DNA of 64,000 nt from an uncultured beta proteobacterium (GCA_903859155.1 CAIOLO010000089.1:19801-83800), one strand, 5' to 3'; positions 28,717-38,203 are shown, numbered from the stretch's first letter. The notes: generated from the letters alone by a model not told the origin. Program-made: numbers and translations.

Positions 28717-30771
28717 TCACGCGCCCGCCAGCCGCGCGCCTTCGAGCAGCAAGCGCACCGCACCGCTCACCAGCAGGGCGACGCCCACCGACAGCGACAC
28801 CGAGACCAGGGCATCTCTGCGGCCGATGGTCTTGAGCATCACTGCCAGGGTGGAAATACAGGGAATGTAAAAGGTGAGGAACAGCAGGAAGGTCATGATC
28901 TGCACCCAGTCGAGTACCGCGCCCACCTCGAAGGTGCCCAGCGCCTGATAGATCATCAGCAGCGACAACTCCTTGCGCAGAATGCCGAACAGGATGGGGA
29001 CCCCCAAAACCACCGGCAGTCCCAGCCACCAGGAGGTCACGGGCGTAAAAAGGGTATTGATGAGCGCATCGGCGCCGACGTGGTGCAGCAGCGCGAGCAG
29101 CACGCTGCCGGCGATCAGCAGGGGGGTGACGATGGTCACCACGTCGCTGGTGCGCGCCCAGGTTTCGGCGACCAGGGTGCGCCACCGGGGCAGCGCGTAA
29201 GCCGGGATGTCCTGCACCAGACCTGATCCGGCGTGGTCGCCGCGCCGCGCGAGCAGCCGCCCCAGCACGGCGATCACGACAATGGTCAGCGCGAAGATGG
29301 CGAAGACGCCGCCGGCCCCGAGATATTTGCCGGCCAGCGCAAGAATGATTGCCGAGCGCGCCGAGCAGGGTACAAAACTGATCAGCATCGAGGCAATGAC
29401 GCGCTCGCGGCCGCTGCTGACTTTGGCCACGCCCGAGATCGCGGGCACGTTGCAGCCCAGGCCGAGCAGGAAGGGCACGGCGACCACGCCGTGCAGGCCG
29501 ATCTGGTGAAAACCGCGATCGACGACGAAGGCGATCCGCTGCATCACGCCGACCTCCTCGAGCACCACCAGCAGCAGCACCAGTGGAATCATGTACGGCA
29601 CGACGATGCCGACCAGGCCGATGAGGCCGTCGGCCACCGCGCGTTCGACGACCCCCGCGGTGGACTGCGGCTGCCATCCGGCCAGGACGTCGATCAGGCG
29701 CGCCGCGGTCATCGAGTCGAGCCAGGTGCTCATTTCGAAGACCACGAACAGCACCGCCGCGAACACCGCGAGGCTGCCGATCAGTCCCCACTGTGGGTGC
29801 AGGAACAGTTCATCGAGCCAGTAACGCCAGCCGCGCCCCTCGTGCGGAGCCCCGGCGCGGGTGGCCGCCTCGAACAGCGTGGCGGCCCGGTGATGGCGGT
29901 CCGCGTGCAGTTCTTCATCCAGAGGGCGCGGGAGTTTGCCGGCGGCCTCTGCGCGCAATTGCTCGAGTTCCGGCAGCAGGGCCGGAAAATGCTGGCGCAA
30001 TTCGTCCTCGAAGTAGGTGTCGCCCGCCGCGAACTGCAACAGAAGATATTCGTGGGGCACGCGAAACGACGCCTGCACCTCCTCCCGGGCCAGTGCCCCG
30101 GCCAGTGGCTGCAGGCTGTCGCGGATGTGCATCGCAGCAGGCGGCGGCAGCGGGCAGGACGCTGCGCGCGCGACATCCACCGCCGCGGCAAACAATTCTG
30201 CGATTCCGCGGCCCATGGTTGCTACTGTTGGTACTGCCGGCACGCCGAGAAGTTTGGCGAGGGCTTTGACGTTGATGTGCAGCCCGTTTTCCCAGGCCTC
30301 GTCCATCTTGTTGAGCGCGATCACCATTGGCCGGCCCAACTGGCTCAATTCCAGGGTGAGTTCCAGGTGGCTCTCCAGGCTGCTTGCATCGACGACCTGG
30401 ATGATGAGATCCGGCGCGGCGAGCGGTGCGGGCGGGCCCTCCGGTTCGTGCGCCGATACCGGCGGGCGCTGGTCTCCCCAGAGGAGATATTTCAATGCCG
30501 CCAGATCGTCCTGCGCCAGATGCTGTAGCGAGCGAATGCTGGGCAACTCGACTACGCTTGCCTCGTCGAATCCGATCTTCACCGTGCATTCCGCGTAATC
30601 GCGTTGCGTTCCGGCGAGTTTTCCGGTGCGCGGCGAAGCGCTTGATACCGCGCCGAAGAGCGTGCTCTTGCCCGCGTTCGGCATCCCCACCAGCGCGATG
30701 CGCAGGCGCTTTGCGCCGCGAAACAGCGGCGAGCGCAGCGGGACGGCGACTTGATTCATCGGCTTTTTCAT
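28717..30771 (-). CDS. FeoB-type ferrous iron transporter with atypical G domain
   Basis: 684 residues from ATG 30771 (an in-frame ATG at 30759 is an alternative). The N-terminal G domain has G1 GMPNAGKST near 26-34 and G4 NKMD, but the G3 DLPG of FeoB is replaced by ELPS (VVELPSIRSL), losing the Asp and Gly of switch II. The membrane part keeps both Gate features, LGLGCNVPAIS and VPCSARSAIILAL, and RKELSLLMIYQAL, so transport is still plausible. No feoA or feoC is nearby. It lies 64 bp upstream of the DNR-like gene in the same direction, next to the iron-demanding nor cluster. It may supply Fe2+ for NO reductase; GTPase activity is doubtful. Confidence 0.8.
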   Translation of the reverse strand: MKKPMNQVAVPLRSPLFRGAKRLRIALVGMPNAGKSTLFGAVSSASPRTGKLAGTQRDYAECTVKIGFDEASVVELPSIRSLQHLAQDDLAALKYLLWGDQRPPVSAHEPEGPPAPLAAPDLIIQVVDASSLESHLELTLELSQLGRPMVIALNKMDEAWENGLHINVKALAKLLGVPAVPTVATMGRGIAELFAAAVDVARAASCPLPPPAAMHIRDSLQPLAGALAREEVQASFRVPHEYLLLQFAAGDTYFEDELRQHFPALLPELEQLRAEAAGKLPRPLDEELHADRHHRAATLFEAATRAGAPHEGRGWRYWLDELFLHPQWGLIGSLAVFAAVLFVVFEMSTWLDSMTAARLIDVLAGWQPQSTAGVVERAVADGLIGLVGIVVPYMIPLVLLLVVLEEVGVMQRIAFVVDRGFHQIGLHGVVAVPFLLGLGCNVPAISGVAKVSSGRERVIASMLISFVPCSARSAIILALAGKYLGAGGVFAIFALTIVVIAVLGRLLARRGDHAGSGLVQDIPAYALPRWRTLVAETWARTSDVVTIVTPLLIAGSVLLALLHHVGADALINTLFTPVTSWWLGLPVVLGVPILFGILRKELSLLMIYQALGTFEVGAVLDWVQIMTFLLFLTFYIPCISTLAVMLKTIGRRDALVSVSLSVGVALLVSGAVRLLLEGARLAGA

Positions 30772-31005
30772 TGGAATCGGCCAGCAGGTTGTAACGGGTG
30801 CCCGGGCCGCCTCATCGGTCCGTGGCAAACGGAGTGCCGCGAGGCTTTCGCAGGTCAGCAGAGCTTTACGGGTGACGCCGGAAATATGACGGCAGCAAGA
30901 GTGTACTTCACACCACTGCCGGAATTCCGGGTTTGATATTCGGCAATACGCCATCAATTCGCCGGCATTCCCGGGAAATCCATGCGTCCTTGGTAACGTC
31001 TCGAA

Positions 31006-32235
31006 TCATGGCGCAGCCGGTTTCGTACTTGCCGTTGGGGTCTTTTCCGCCGCTTCGATCAGTTTCAGTAATTCAGCGGCCTGGGCAATGCCTTGCGTCT
31101 GTGCCCGTATTGCCCATTGCCGGGCTGTCTCGGCATCACGCGCGGTTCCCAGGCCGAATGCGAGCAATCGCCCCAGGTTGAACTGTGCGGGGGCAAATCC
31201 GTTCTCGGCGCTCCTTCGATACCAGGTGAGCGCCAGGGCCGGATCGCGGGCGACGCCGCGACCGGTCTCGTAACACTCCCCGAGGTTGTTCTGCGCGGCG
31301 AAATCGCCCGCATCGGCTGCGGTCCGATACAAGGCAAATGCCTGGGTCAATGATTCGGCAGTCCCTTCGCGCACGTAAAGCCATGCGAGCACGCTGATTG
31401 CACTGACTCTGCCTTGTGCGGCCGCGGATTGCAGCCATTTCTTCGCGCAACTGGTGTCGATGCTGGCGCCCTCGATGCAGGCGCGCCCCAACCGTTCTGC
31501 GGCAGCGGGATTACCTCCAAGTGCCGCTTGCTGCAACCACTGCCGCGCGCGCTCCGGCTGGGTCTTTGCAGCGCACTGTGCGGCCCGATACGCGGCATCA
31601 GGCTGCCCGGCATTGGCGGATCGCGAAAAATAATCACAACCTCGGGCGGGGTCAGAAGTCACCAGAATGCCATCGGCATAATAGAGCCCCAGCGCAGCCT
31701 GCGCGCGTGCCGGCTGCTCGCGTACCAGTTGGGTGACCCGCCAGAACGTATCCGCGAGGGCCGTCTTGATCAGAGTGGCATAGTGAGATACCTCCTGCGC
31801 GCTTCCCCGTGATTCGGCTGCCAGAACGCGGTTGGCGGCCTCAATCGATATCAGACCTAGATTCCGCCGCGCGGTTTCATCCCAGGTGACCATCTTGATC
31901 GCATTGCGCTGCGCAAGGATCAGCACATTAAGCTCGGTTGCCGTCTGTCTGGCGATGTTGTCAGGCAGCAAAGGCGCTACAGCCTGTGCCGGATTCGCCT
32001 GTTGTGCGCGCGCCGGCGGTTTGAGCTGAACCCTGGGAGGAGATGGCCTGAGCTGGCTGGCCGCTTTCAGTTTGAGTGCGGAATCCTTGGCGGGATTCGC
32101 CTGCGCTGCCGGCTGCGCGGCATCTGTCGATAGGGTGCCTTCGGCGCCGCCCGCCCCCAGGGGTACTGCCAGGCACATGCATCCGAGTAGCCGGATCAGC
32201 GCCGCAATGCGTGACCGGCGTTGCCGCCTAACCAT
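31006..32235 (-). CDS. Secreted Sel1-repeat (TPR-like) protein
   Basis: 409 residues from ATG 32235, chosen because GGGA lies 6-9 nt upstream (ATG 32247 is possible). A basic start and hydrophobic stretch (RRSRIAALIRLLGCMCLAVPLGAGG) form a signal peptide. A Gln/Pro/Ala-rich linker runs to about residue 110. From about 205 on there are at least five Sel1-like repeats of about 36 residues, for example AQNNLGECYETGRGVARDP and AQFNLGRLLAFGLGTARDA. Such repeats bind peptides or other proteins in the periplasm. No partner is evident. Divergent from the VanB-type reductase gene. Confidence 0.72.
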   Translation of the reverse strand: MVRRQRRSRIAALIRLLGCMCLAVPLGAGGAEGTLSTDAAQPAAQANPAKDSALKLKAASQLRPSPPRVQLKPPARAQQANPAQAVAPLLPDNIARQTATELNVLILAQRNAIKMVTWDETARRNLGLISIEAANRVLAAESRGSAQEVSHYATLIKTALADTFWRVTQLVREQPARAQAALGLYYADGILVTSDPARGCDYFSRSANAGQPDAAYRAAQCAAKTQPERARQWLQQAALGGNPAAAERLGRACIEGASIDTSCAKKWLQSAAAQGRVSAISVLAWLYVREGTAESLTQAFALYRTAADAGDFAAQNNLGECYETGRGVARDPALALTWYRRSAENGFAPAQFNLGRLLAFGLGTARDAETARQWAIRAQTQGIAQAAELLKLIEAAEKTPTASTKPAAP

Positions 32236-32584
32236 AGCTTGTCCCATACCGAAATACCCGCGCAGCATGGAACAATTCCTGCCGCGCATCAAGGGGCACA
32301 CCGCTGCCGAAGTTTGCCACTTCCTGTTCACCCCTCGGAACAGCCGCGCAGCCTGCCCGATATCGGGCACCGGATCCATGGCAAAACATCGATCCCTGAC
32401 TCGCCCTAAAATAGCGCCTCTTGAAGTGGTATGCGTTCAATATTCAGGCAATGCCCGGGGAATGAAAAATGCCGGGGAAAATTCCGGCCGCAATAACCGC
32501 CGCTGCGCAACACCCGGGCGCGACCCGGACCGATTTCACGCCAATCCGATGGCGTGGCAACTCATGAAGGCGTGAAGCATTTCG

Positions 32585-33562
32585 ATGTCAGACACCTCTA
32601 ACCCCATACAGAAAATAGAAACCCGCCTGCAGGCGATCACCTGGGAGGCGCCGGGTATCCACAGTTTCGAATTGCGCCGGCCCGATGGCGGTGCTTTGCC
32701 GGTATTCACCGCGGGCGCGCACATCGACCTGTACCTCGGCAACGGCATGGTGCGCAGTTATTCGCTGGTCAATGCGCAGGGAGAAACCCACCGTTACATC
32801 GTCGGCGTTAATCGCGATGTGGCCAGCCGCGGCGGTTCGCGATACCTGCACGACACGCTGAAGGTGGGCGACTCGCTCACCATCAGCGCGCCGCGCAACA
32901 ACTTTCCCCTTAACGAATCGGCGCCGCACAGTGTGTTCATCGCCGGGGGCATCGGCGTCACCCCGATGTATTGCATGGTGCAGCGCATGGCGGCATTGAA
33001 GGCGTCGTGGCAGCTTTTCTATTCCAGCCGCACTCCGCAGCACGCCGCCTACCGCGAGGGCATCGAGGCGCTGGGCAAGGCGGCCGGGCAGCAGGTGGTC
33101 TTCAACTACGACCAGGTGCCCGGCGGCAAGATGCTCGATCTGAAGGCCCTCATCGCCGGCATGGCGCCCTCTGCCCACCTTTACTGCTGCGGTCCCCTGC
33201 CGATGCTGGCTGCCTTCGAGGAGGCCTGCAAGGGTCGGGCCGAGGAGACCGTGCACGTCGAATATTTTTCCGCGCGCGAGGCCGCGGCCACGGGCGGCGG
33301 GTTCAATGTGGTGCTGGCGCGTTCGGGCAAGAAGGTGTTCGTCGCCGAAGGCAAGACGATCCTGGACGCGCTGCTCGATGCCGGCGAAAACGCGCCTTTC
33401 TCGTGCATGGAAGGCGTGTGCGGCAGTTGCGAGACCAAGGTGGTCAGCGGCACGCCCGATCATCGCGACATGATCCTCACCGATTCTGAACGCAAGGCCG
33501 GCAAGACCATGATGATCTGTTGTTCTGGGTCGAAATCGGCGGAACTGGTGCTGGATTTGTAG
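32585..33562 (+). CDS. PDR/VanB-family oxygenase reductase
   Basis: 325 residues. Domains in order: flavin-binding barrel (about 1-105; YSLVNAQGETHRYIVGVN), NAD-binding domain (about 108-225; FIAGGIGVTPMYCMVQRM, and YCCGPLPMLAAFEEACKG), and a C-terminal plant-type [2Fe-2S] ferredoxin with FSCMEGVCGSCETKV near 272-286 and a fourth Cys near 312 (MMICCSG). This order is that of phthalate dioxygenase reductase and vanillate demethylase VanB, which pass NADH electrons to a Rieske oxygenase. No oxygenase subunit is in the window, so its partner is unknown. Confidence 0.88.
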   Translation: MSDTSNPIQKIETRLQAITWEAPGIHSFELRRPDGGALPVFTAGAHIDLYLGNGMVRSYSLVNAQGETHRYIVGVNRDVASRGGSRYLHDTLKVGDSLTISAPRNNFPLNESAPHSVFIAGGIGVTPMYCMVQRMAALKASWQLFYSSRTPQHAAYREGIEALGKAAGQQVVFNYDQVPGGKMLDLKALIAGMAPSAHLYCCGPLPMLAAFEEACKGRAEETVHVEYFSAREAAATGGGFNVVLARSGKKVFVAEGKTILDALLDAGENAPFSCMEGVCGSCETKVVSGTPDHRDMILTDSERKAGKTMMICCSGSKSAELVLDL

Positions 33563-33663
33563 GGCAGGGCGGCGCTTTCCGCCCCTGGATGATGCTGTGT
33601 AGAAGCGCAGCAATTCTCGATATTTTCATGTTAATAAAATGTTATCGATAAAAGCCACCTGTG

Positions 33664-33689
33664 TTTTCAGGAAATTTTTATCCTGAAAA
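33664..33689. promoter_or_regulatory. Perfect dyad before the MetE-like gene
   Basis: TTTTCAGGA (33664-33672) and TCCTGAAAA (33681-33689) are separated by 8 AT bases. It lies 34 bp before the ATG at 33723 in an AT-rich leader. It looks like an operator; a hairpin without a T-run is not a terminator in the + direction. The regulator is unknown. Confidence 0.4.
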
Positions 33690-33722
33690 TGGGTTGTATT
33701 CGGATTCTTGGAGGGGACGGCA

Positions 33723-34904
33723 ATGAAACGCAGCAGCGACCGCATTCGCACCACCCATACCGGCAGCCTTCCCCGGCCGCCGGAGATTCTCGAGTTCCTG
33801 CGCCTGAAGGAGGCGGGCAAGCCCTATGACGCCAAGGCCTTCGAAGCGGCGTTGACGCGCTGCGTGGCCGGGAGCGTGCTGCGGCAAAAGCAATTGGGCA
33901 TCGACGTGGTGAGCGACGGCGAGTGCAGCAAGCCCAGTTTCCTCGGTTACATCGGCGAGCGGCTTTCCGGTTTTGAAGCGCGCATTCCGCCGGGCGGCAT
34001 TCCGGTGCCCACCGGGCCGATCGGCACCACCGGGCGCGACGCCGAGATGTTCCCGGAATTCTACAAGCATGTGCTCGAGCACAATCCGTTCGAGAATGCG
34101 GTGCGCCTGCCGCCGCTGGTGTGCGTCGGTCCGCTTCGCTATGTCGGCCATGACAAGATTGCCCGCGACATTGCCAACCTCAAGGCGGGCATGGCCGCGG
34201 CCGGCGTCGACGAGGGTTTCGTGCCCACCTCGGCGCCATTCACCGTAGTGCCCAACGAATACTATCGCTCCAACGAAGAGTACCTGGAAGCCTACGGCGA
34301 GGCGGTGCGCGAAGAGTACAAGATCATTCTTGAGGCGGGCCTCCTGGCGCAGATCGATTTCCCCCACCTGGTGAGTTCCTGGGATGCCAAAAAGGGCATG
34401 AGTCTCGCCGACTACCGCAAGTGGGCCGAAGGCCGGGTCGAGCACCTCAATCACGCCTTGCGCGGCCTGCCCGAGGATCGCATCCGCTTCCACACCTGCT
34501 ACGGCGTCAATTTCGGCCCGCGCGTGAGCGACCTGCAGTTGGAGAATGTGATCGATATTTTCTTCAAGATCAAGGCCGGTTCCTATTCCTTTGAAGCCGC
34601 CAATCCGCGCCATGAACACGAGTGGCGCGTGCCGCAGAAGGTTAAAGTTCCCGAGGGCAAGATCCTGATTCCCGGCGTGGTGACGCATTCCAACGCGATG
34701 ATCGAACATCCCGAGGTGGTGGCCGATCACATCGAGCGCTGGGCGCGCTCTGCCGGGCGCGAGAATATTCTGGTGGGCAACGACTGCGGCTTCGCGTCGG
34801 TGGCGGGCAACACCGAGATCCCGATGACCGTGGCCTGGGCTAAGCTGCAGGCATTGGGCGAGGGCGCACGCATCGCTTCGGCGCGCTTGTGGGATGGAGG
34901 TTAG
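33723..34904 (+). CDS. Cobalamin-independent methionine synthase II-like protein
   Basis: 393 residues from ATG 33723 with GGAGGGG upstream. It corresponds to the C-terminal catalytic barrel of MetE only. RIRTTHTGSLPRPPEIL at the start, then the zinc/homocysteine-site region FHTCYGVNFG near 257 and the distal AGRENILVGNDCGFASVAGN near 343-362. Stand-alone proteins of this type are often in degradation clusters and are annotated as 5-methyltetrahydropteroyltriglutamate-homocysteine methyltransferases; the true methyl donor or acceptor is mostly unknown. Forms a probable operon with the Bug gene 79 bp downstream, so a C1 or thioether substrate taken up by that receptor is conceivable. Confidence 0.78.
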   Translation: MKRSSDRIRTTHTGSLPRPPEILEFLRLKEAGKPYDAKAFEAALTRCVAGSVLRQKQLGIDVVSDGECSKPSFLGYIGERLSGFEARIPPGGIPVPTGPIGTTGRDAEMFPEFYKHVLEHNPFENAVRLPPLVCVGPLRYVGHDKIARDIANLKAGMAAAGVDEGFVPTSAPFTVVPNEYYRSNEEYLEAYGEAVREEYKIILEAGLLAQIDFPHLVSSWDAKKGMSLADYRKWAEGRVEHLNHALRGLPEDRIRFHTCYGVNFGPRVSDLQLENVIDIFFKIKAGSYSFEAANPRHEHEWRVPQKVKVPEGKILIPGVVTHSNAMIEHPEVVADHIERWARSAGRENILVGNDCGFASVAGNTEIPMTVAWAKLQALGEGARIASARLWDGG

Positions 34905-34983
34905 ACAGGCATTGAACCCGGCTGGCCGGTGTCAGCGAGGCGCAGGCCAGGCGTTTGATTATTGAATTCATGGAAGGAGCAGC

Positions 34984-35949
34984 ATGCGTGCGTTGATTGC
35001 AATACTGACGGTGTTGGCGGCGGTCGCCACATCGGCCGCCCTGGCACAGACCTGGCCGAACAGGCCAATCAAGCTGATCCAGGCGGCGGCGGCTGGCAAC
35101 AGCGGCGATGTCGCGGCGCGCCTGTTCGCCGAGCGGCTGCAACGCTCTGTTGGGCAGGCGGTGGTGGTCGAGAACATCGCCGGGGCAGCGGGGCTTCTTG
35201 GCGGGCAGGCGCTGGCGCGCAGCGCCCCCGATGGCTACACCTTGCTGTTCGGCAGTTCCGCCACGGTGGTGAGCGCGAATCTGTTCGTCAAATCGGTTCC
35301 CTATGATCTGAACAAGGACTTCACCGCCATTGCCAACCTCATCGAAGTGGTGCCGTTCATGCTCACCACGGGCGCCGATCAGCCCTACAAGACGCTGGCC
35401 GAAATCATCGCGGCGGCCAAATCCAATCCCGGCAAACTCGCCTACGGCATTGAGGGTTCACCGCAGCGCTTGATCGGCCTGCTCATTGCCAAGCGCGCCG
35501 GTGTCGATATGGTGGAGGTGCGCTACAAGGCGAGCGCGCAGGGCATTCAGGACGCATTGAGCGGACGAATCCAGGTCATGATCGCCTCGATGGCCGCAAC
35601 CGACGCGCTGGTGAAGGCGGGAAAGATGCGCAGAATCGCGGTTGCCTCGGCAGTCCGCTTCCCGGGATTCGAGGATCTGGCCACCGTCAACGAGACCCTG
35701 CCCGGCGTGGTGGTCGATGGCCAGTACTATCTTATCGGCCCGGCCGGTCTGCCCGGCGATATCGTGCGCCGGCTCAATCGCGAGGGCGAGGCCTATGTGA
35801 AGGATCCCGAAATCATCAAGCGCCTGCTGTCGGTAGGTTTGAAGATGACGCCGAGCGCGGGAACACCGGAATCGACCGCGGAACACCTGCGGCGCGAGCG
35901 CGCGCGCTGGGAACAACTCACCAAAGAGGTGGGTTGGGTGCCCGAGTGA
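34984..35949 (+). CDS. Bug/TctC-type periplasmic receptor (after the MetE-like gene)
   Basis: 321 residues. A signal peptide (about 1-22, ending AALAQ) precedes TWPNRPIKLIQAAAAGNSGD. In most Bug proteins this first loop reads PYPPGG..D and holds the ligand carboxylate; here Pro-Gly-Gly is replaced by AAAGN, which may mean a different ligand. The second domain region LAYGIEGSPQRLIGLL is also divergent from the usual YGSxGxGSxxHL. The remaining structure (PDGYTLLFGSSATVV, VEVRYKASAQGIQDALSGR) is typical. No TctA/TctB membrane components are adjacent. Followed by the wHTH-MNT region. Confidence 0.85.
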   Translation: MRALIAILTVLAAVATSAALAQTWPNRPIKLIQAAAAGNSGDVAARLFAERLQRSVGQAVVVENIAGAAGLLGGQALARSAPDGYTLLFGSSATVVSANLFVKSVPYDLNKDFTAIANLIEVVPFMLTTGADQPYKTLAEIIAAAKSNPGKLAYGIEGSPQRLIGLLIAKRAGVDMVEVRYKASAQGIQDALSGRIQVMIASMAATDALVKAGKMRRIAVASAVRFPGFEDLATVNETLPGVVVDGQYYLIGPAGLPGDIVRRLNREGEAYVKDPEIIKRLLSVGLKMTPSAGTPESTAEHLRRERARWEQLTKEVGWVPE

Positions 35950-35954
35950 GGGCG

Positions 35955-36550
35955 ATGGACGAACTTTCATCCCACGCCATGGCCATCGCCGCCGAGTACT
36001 CGGCCTGCTTCTGCTGCACCCTGAAGAAGCATTGCACGGCCGCGAAATCGCGCGCCGCACGGGGCTCCCTGCAGGAACGCTCACGCGTGAACTGAAGCGA
36101 TTGGCCGATGTGGGGTTGCTCAAGCGCGAGCGGCGCGGCAATCAGCAGGTGTACCAGGGCGACACGTCCTGTCCCGTATTCAATGAAGTGGCCGGCATCT
36201 TGCGCAAGACATCGGGTCTTGCTGACGTGCTGGCTGAGGCATTGGCTCCGGCCGCACAGCAAGTGCGTGTCGCGTTTGTTTTCGGTTCGATGGCGCAGGG
36301 GCACGAGTCCAGTGCCAGTGATGTCGATGTGATGCTGATCGGTGATATTGGTTTTGCTGAGACGGTCAGCCTTTTTTATCCGACTCAGGCAGTATTGGGG
36401 CGTGAGGTGAATCCCAAGGTTTTTACCAGAGAGGAATTTTCTACCAAGGCAACAATCGAGCCCTTTCTGCGCGATGTGCTCGGCAAGCCCAAAATTTTCC
36501 TGATCGGGGGTGACCGTGACCTTGCAGAACTTGTTGGGCGTCAGTCTTGA
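35955..36550 (+). pseudogene. Winged-helix plus minimal nucleotidyltransferase (MNT), N-terminally frameshifted
   Basis: From ATG 35955 one frame reads MDELSSHAM and then non-family sequence. From about 35981 a different frame reads GHRRRVLGLLLLHPEEALHG and runs open to 36550 as a wHTH (REIARRTGLPAGTLTRELKRL) followed by an MNT domain with FGSMAQGHESSASDVDVML. Family members start MD..LSHALFG.TRRRVL, so a few bases are lost around 35980. Either the gene is broken, it is a sequencing error, or translation begins at TTG 36032 and yields a shortened 172-residue protein. It overlaps the HEPN gene downstream, making an MNT-HEPN toxin-antitoxin-type pair. Confidence 0.65.
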
Positions 36551-36953
36551 CTCTGTTGCGCCTGAGCGGGCGCAAGTTGCAAGGATGCTGCCGGCGGCCG
36601 AGCGCAACATGGCCGATACCCGAATCGCCGGGCTGAGCGCGGAGACTCGCTTCGATGTCGCGTACAAGGCGATCATGCAGTCTGCGATGCTGGCGCTGTA
36701 TGCCAACGGCTATCGCACACTCACCAGCCGCCCGGGCCATCATCAGACTGCGATCCAGACTCTGACGCTCACCGTCGCTCTGGCGCCCGAACAGGTGCGC
36801 GTGCTCGATGCGTTGCGCAAGCAGCGCAACCTGGCCGATTACTCGGGCGACCTGGTGCCCGATTCGGCGGTCGATGAGTGCGTCACCAGTGCGACCGCTT
36901 TGCAAGCGCAGGTGCTGGCCTGGCTGCGGGCGAACAAGCCGGAACTGATATGA
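36516..36953 (+). CDS. HEPN-domain protein, partner of the MNT gene
   Basis: 145 residues from GTG 36516 (GGGGG 5 nt before; GTG 36510 is possible). All-helical: VAPERAQVARMLPAAERNMADTRI, then AETRFDVAYKAIMQSAMLALYANGYR. A late ALRKQRNLADYSGDL contains the RN-x3-Y variant of the HEPN RNase motif. The gene overlaps the MNT gene by about 35 bases. In MNT-HEPN systems HEPN is an RNase toxin and MNT inactivates it by adding AMP to it. Here the motif is of the Tyr type and the MNT partner is frameshifted, so activity is uncertain. Confidence 0.65.
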   Translation: MTLQNLLGVSLDSVAPERAQVARMLPAAERNMADTRIAGLSAETRFDVAYKAIMQSAMLALYANGYRTLTSRPGHHQTAIQTLTLTVALAPEQVRVLDALRKQRNLADYSGDLVPDSAVDECVTSATALQAQVLAWLRANKPELI

Positions 36954-37164
36954 CATCGGTGCTTAAGGCCGGCCACTGACGATGCTCCCCATACTCGTTT
37001 CGCGCCGGCTACTCGATGGCTTGAAGGAGTTCCTGCGCGCTACTTATCCCGTCACTACACCGGGATTGCGGCGCGAAGCTTGATGCAGAACGGAATAATT
37101 TAAAAACTTTCACTTTTTTATAGCAAGAAATAGCGATAAATTTTTAAAGAATTAAATCCAAATA

Positions 37165-38196
37165 ATGGAATTATCAAGAATCGACTGGCTGGCCCAGGTC
37201 CACGAAGATGCGCTGGAGCCCGATCTGCCTATCTGCGACAGCCATCACCATCTCTGGGACCGGCGCGCCAACCAGGCGCCGTTCGAGAACTACCTGGTGC
37301 GCGAGTACCTTGCCGAGTTCGGCGGACACCGCCTGGTGGCCTCGGTGTTCGCCGACTGCAATTCCATGTACCGCGCGCGCGGCCCCGAGGAAATGAAACC
37401 GGTCGGCGAAACCGAATTCGTGCAGGGCATGGCGGCGATGGCGGCAAGCGGCCTGTATGGCGATTGCGCGGTGGCCGCGGGCATCGTCGCCTATGCCGAC
37501 CTGAGTTTGGGGACGCGCATCGCGCCGGTGCTCGAGGCGCATGTCGCCGCAGCCCCCGGGCGCTTTCGCGGCATCCGCTTCGGCACGCATTGGGACGCCG
37601 ACCCGTCGGTGCGTCCGGGACGTTCGCATCATGCTGCACCCAACATGCTGGGCGATGCCGGTATCCGCGCGGGCCTCGCCTGCCTTGCGCGCATGGGACT
37701 GTGTTTCGATGCCTCGTTGTTCTTTCACCAGATCCCGGAACTCACGGCGCTGGCGCGCGCCCTGCCCGGAATGACGATCGTCCTCGGGCACCTGGGAGGG
37801 CTGCTCAATATCGGTCCCTATGCGGGGAGGAAGGACGAGATCTTCGCGCATTGGAAAAAAGATCTTGCCGAGCTGGCCACCTGTCCCAATGTCGTGGTGA
37901 AACTGGGTGGCATGGCCAATCCGCGCTTCGGTTTTGGCTGGCAGAACGAGAAGCGGCCGCCAACTTCGGATCAGTTCGTCGCGGCGACGCGCCGCTATTT
38001 CCTGACCGCAATCGAATTGTTCGGGCCGCATCGCTGCATGTTCGAGAGCAACTATCCGGTGGACAAGGTGTCCATTGCGTTCGCCGTCCTGTGGAACGCC
38101 TACAAGAAAATGACCGCCGATTTTTCACCCGCGGAGCGCGCCGAGTTGTTCTGCGGTACGGCGATGCGCGCCTATTGCCTGAGCGCTGCGATCTAG
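37165..38196 (+). CDS. Amidohydrolase-2 family hydrolase (COG3618-like)
   Basis: 343 residues. TIM-barrel hydrolase: metal-site start CDSHHHLWDRR near 26-36, VAGIVAYADLSLG near 106-118, RFRGIRFGTHWDAD near 131-144 with a conserved basic residue, LGHLGG near 205-210 and FESNYPVDK near 292-300 carrying the Asn/Asp site. These are the features of 2-pyrone-4,6-dicarboxylate lactonase and related lactonases/decarboxylases acting on aromatic catabolites. The upstream 210 bp are AT-rich with no recognisable operator. Convergent with a Bug gene 7 bp downstream. Exact substrate not predictable. Confidence 0.78.
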   Translation: MELSRIDWLAQVHEDALEPDLPICDSHHHLWDRRANQAPFENYLVREYLAEFGGHRLVASVFADCNSMYRARGPEEMKPVGETEFVQGMAAMAASGLYGDCAVAAGIVAYADLSLGTRIAPVLEAHVAAAPGRFRGIRFGTHWDADPSVRPGRSHHAAPNMLGDAGIRAGLACLARMGLCFDASLFFHQIPELTALARALPGMTIVLGHLGGLLNIGPYAGRKDEIFAHWKKDLAELATCPNVVVKLGGMANPRFGFGWQNEKRPPTSDQFVAATRRYFLTAIELFGPHRCMFESNYPVDKVSIAFAVLWNAYKKMTADFSPAERAELFCGTAMRAYCLSAAI

Positions 38197-38203
38197 CGCC
38201 GCT

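Noticed and set aside
30930..30960. TTGAT...ATCAA upstream of the FeoB-type gene
   Set aside because: The halves are 15 bp apart instead of 4, so it is not an FNR box.
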